The position numbers and the translations under genes are program-made. Of a stretch of 64,000 nucleotides of DNA, positions 63,819 through 64,000 are shown piece after piece. Below the pieces are notes generated by a model, which had not been told where the DNA came from, searched no databases, and saw only the letters and a program-made list of their open reading frames with translations. Numbering within the stretch: the stretch's first letter is position 1; each line of letters starts with the position of its first letter. The stretch is from assembly GCA_001664005.1 (NCBI GenBank), contig CP016093.1, forward strand, positions 2,487,001 through 2,551,000. The letters run 5' to 3'. Origin of the DNA: Rhizobiales bacterium NRL2 (lineage in GTDB: Bacteria; Pseudomonadota; Alphaproteobacteria; Minwuiales; Minwuiaceae).

Positions 63819-64000
63819 TCAGCAGGCGTAGGTGGGGAACTGCTCCAGCGCCGACTCGTCGCGGATGCGGACCAGCGCGCGCCCCGCTGCGATCTCCACG
63901 GCGTCGCCGGGCAGTGCAGCCTTGCGTCCGCCCAGGCCGAAGACCGGCCCTTCGGTTTCGAGCACCCAGGTCAGCGGCTCGCCATCCTCATTGGTCACGT
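63819..64000 (-). CDS. Unidentified protein, 3' part only
   Basis: The minus strand is open from the window edge to a stop at 63821-63819. It encodes about 60 residues with TWVLETEGPVFGLGGRKAAL, ALVRIRDES and a C-terminus LEQFPTYAC. The stretch is coherent protein-like sequence, but no family can be named. The 5' end lies outside the window. Confidence 0.5.
   Translation of the reverse strand, partial: VTNEDGEPLTWVLETEGPVFGLGGRKAALPGDAVEIAAGRALVRIRDESALEQFPTYAC

Overview
The window is high-GC DNA from an alphaproteobacterium. MipZ, DUF1489 and DUF6134 proteins, a TAXI-type binding protein and the gyrA-coaD-queA-tgt order suggest a Rhodospirillales-like lineage, but the species cannot be named from sequence alone. 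Two stretches of ordinary chromosome (1-21,161 and about 59,947-64,000) flank a 38.7-kb integrated island (21,192-59,946).

Left chromosome: a compact operon holds cysE (partial), two different cysteine desulfurases, a [2Fe-2S] ferredoxin and tenA, several joined by 4-bp ATGA overlaps. It is followed by hydrolases, dnaK-dnaJ behind a likely sigma-32 promoter, hisE, a HIT protein, an SLC13-type carrier, DUF1489, a leucine-type dehydrogenase, a DUF3179 protein, mipZ, gyrA, coaD, queA and tgt. A tRNA-Lys(UUU) gene with its own promoter ends this part.

Island: the last 46 bases of tRNA-Lys plus 2 further bases recur as a perfect 48-bp repeat at 59,899-59,946. A tyrosine recombinase gene and an AlpA/excisionase-like gene lie just inside the right end. 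The cargo runs in blocks: (1) a decayed phage or satellite module (Nu1-like terminase small subunit, minor-tail-Z-like protein, an Acb2/Tad1-like small protein, a repeat cluster); (2) a minus-strand copper operon (small His-rich protein, cupredoxin, CopA, CopB, second cupredoxin) behind a CueR-type promoter; (3) a plus-strand complex-I-like operon with NuoA, H, J, K, L, M and N homologues and a cysteine-free NuoB-like protein, but none of the electron-input subunits, followed by a pyruvate-oxidase-like ThDP enzyme; (4) IS remnants around an lspA plus TRAP permease patch of visibly lower GC; (5) a second copper operon of multicopper oxidase, DUF411, cytochrome c, two TlpA-like proteins, SCO, PCuAC and CcdA; (6) a mercury block with two MerR regulators, merT, merP, a frameshifted merF, merA, a CopZ-like protein, a CcdA-like protein and a P-type ATPase whose metal-site motif is YPC instead of CPC.

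The island reads as a copper and mercury resistance element. Its least explained part is the complex-I-like module: most proton-channel residues survive while the known electron-transfer parts are missing. Right chromosome: an MscS-family channel, a DUF6134 protein, a TAXI solute-binding lipoprotein and the 3' end of an unidentified gene.
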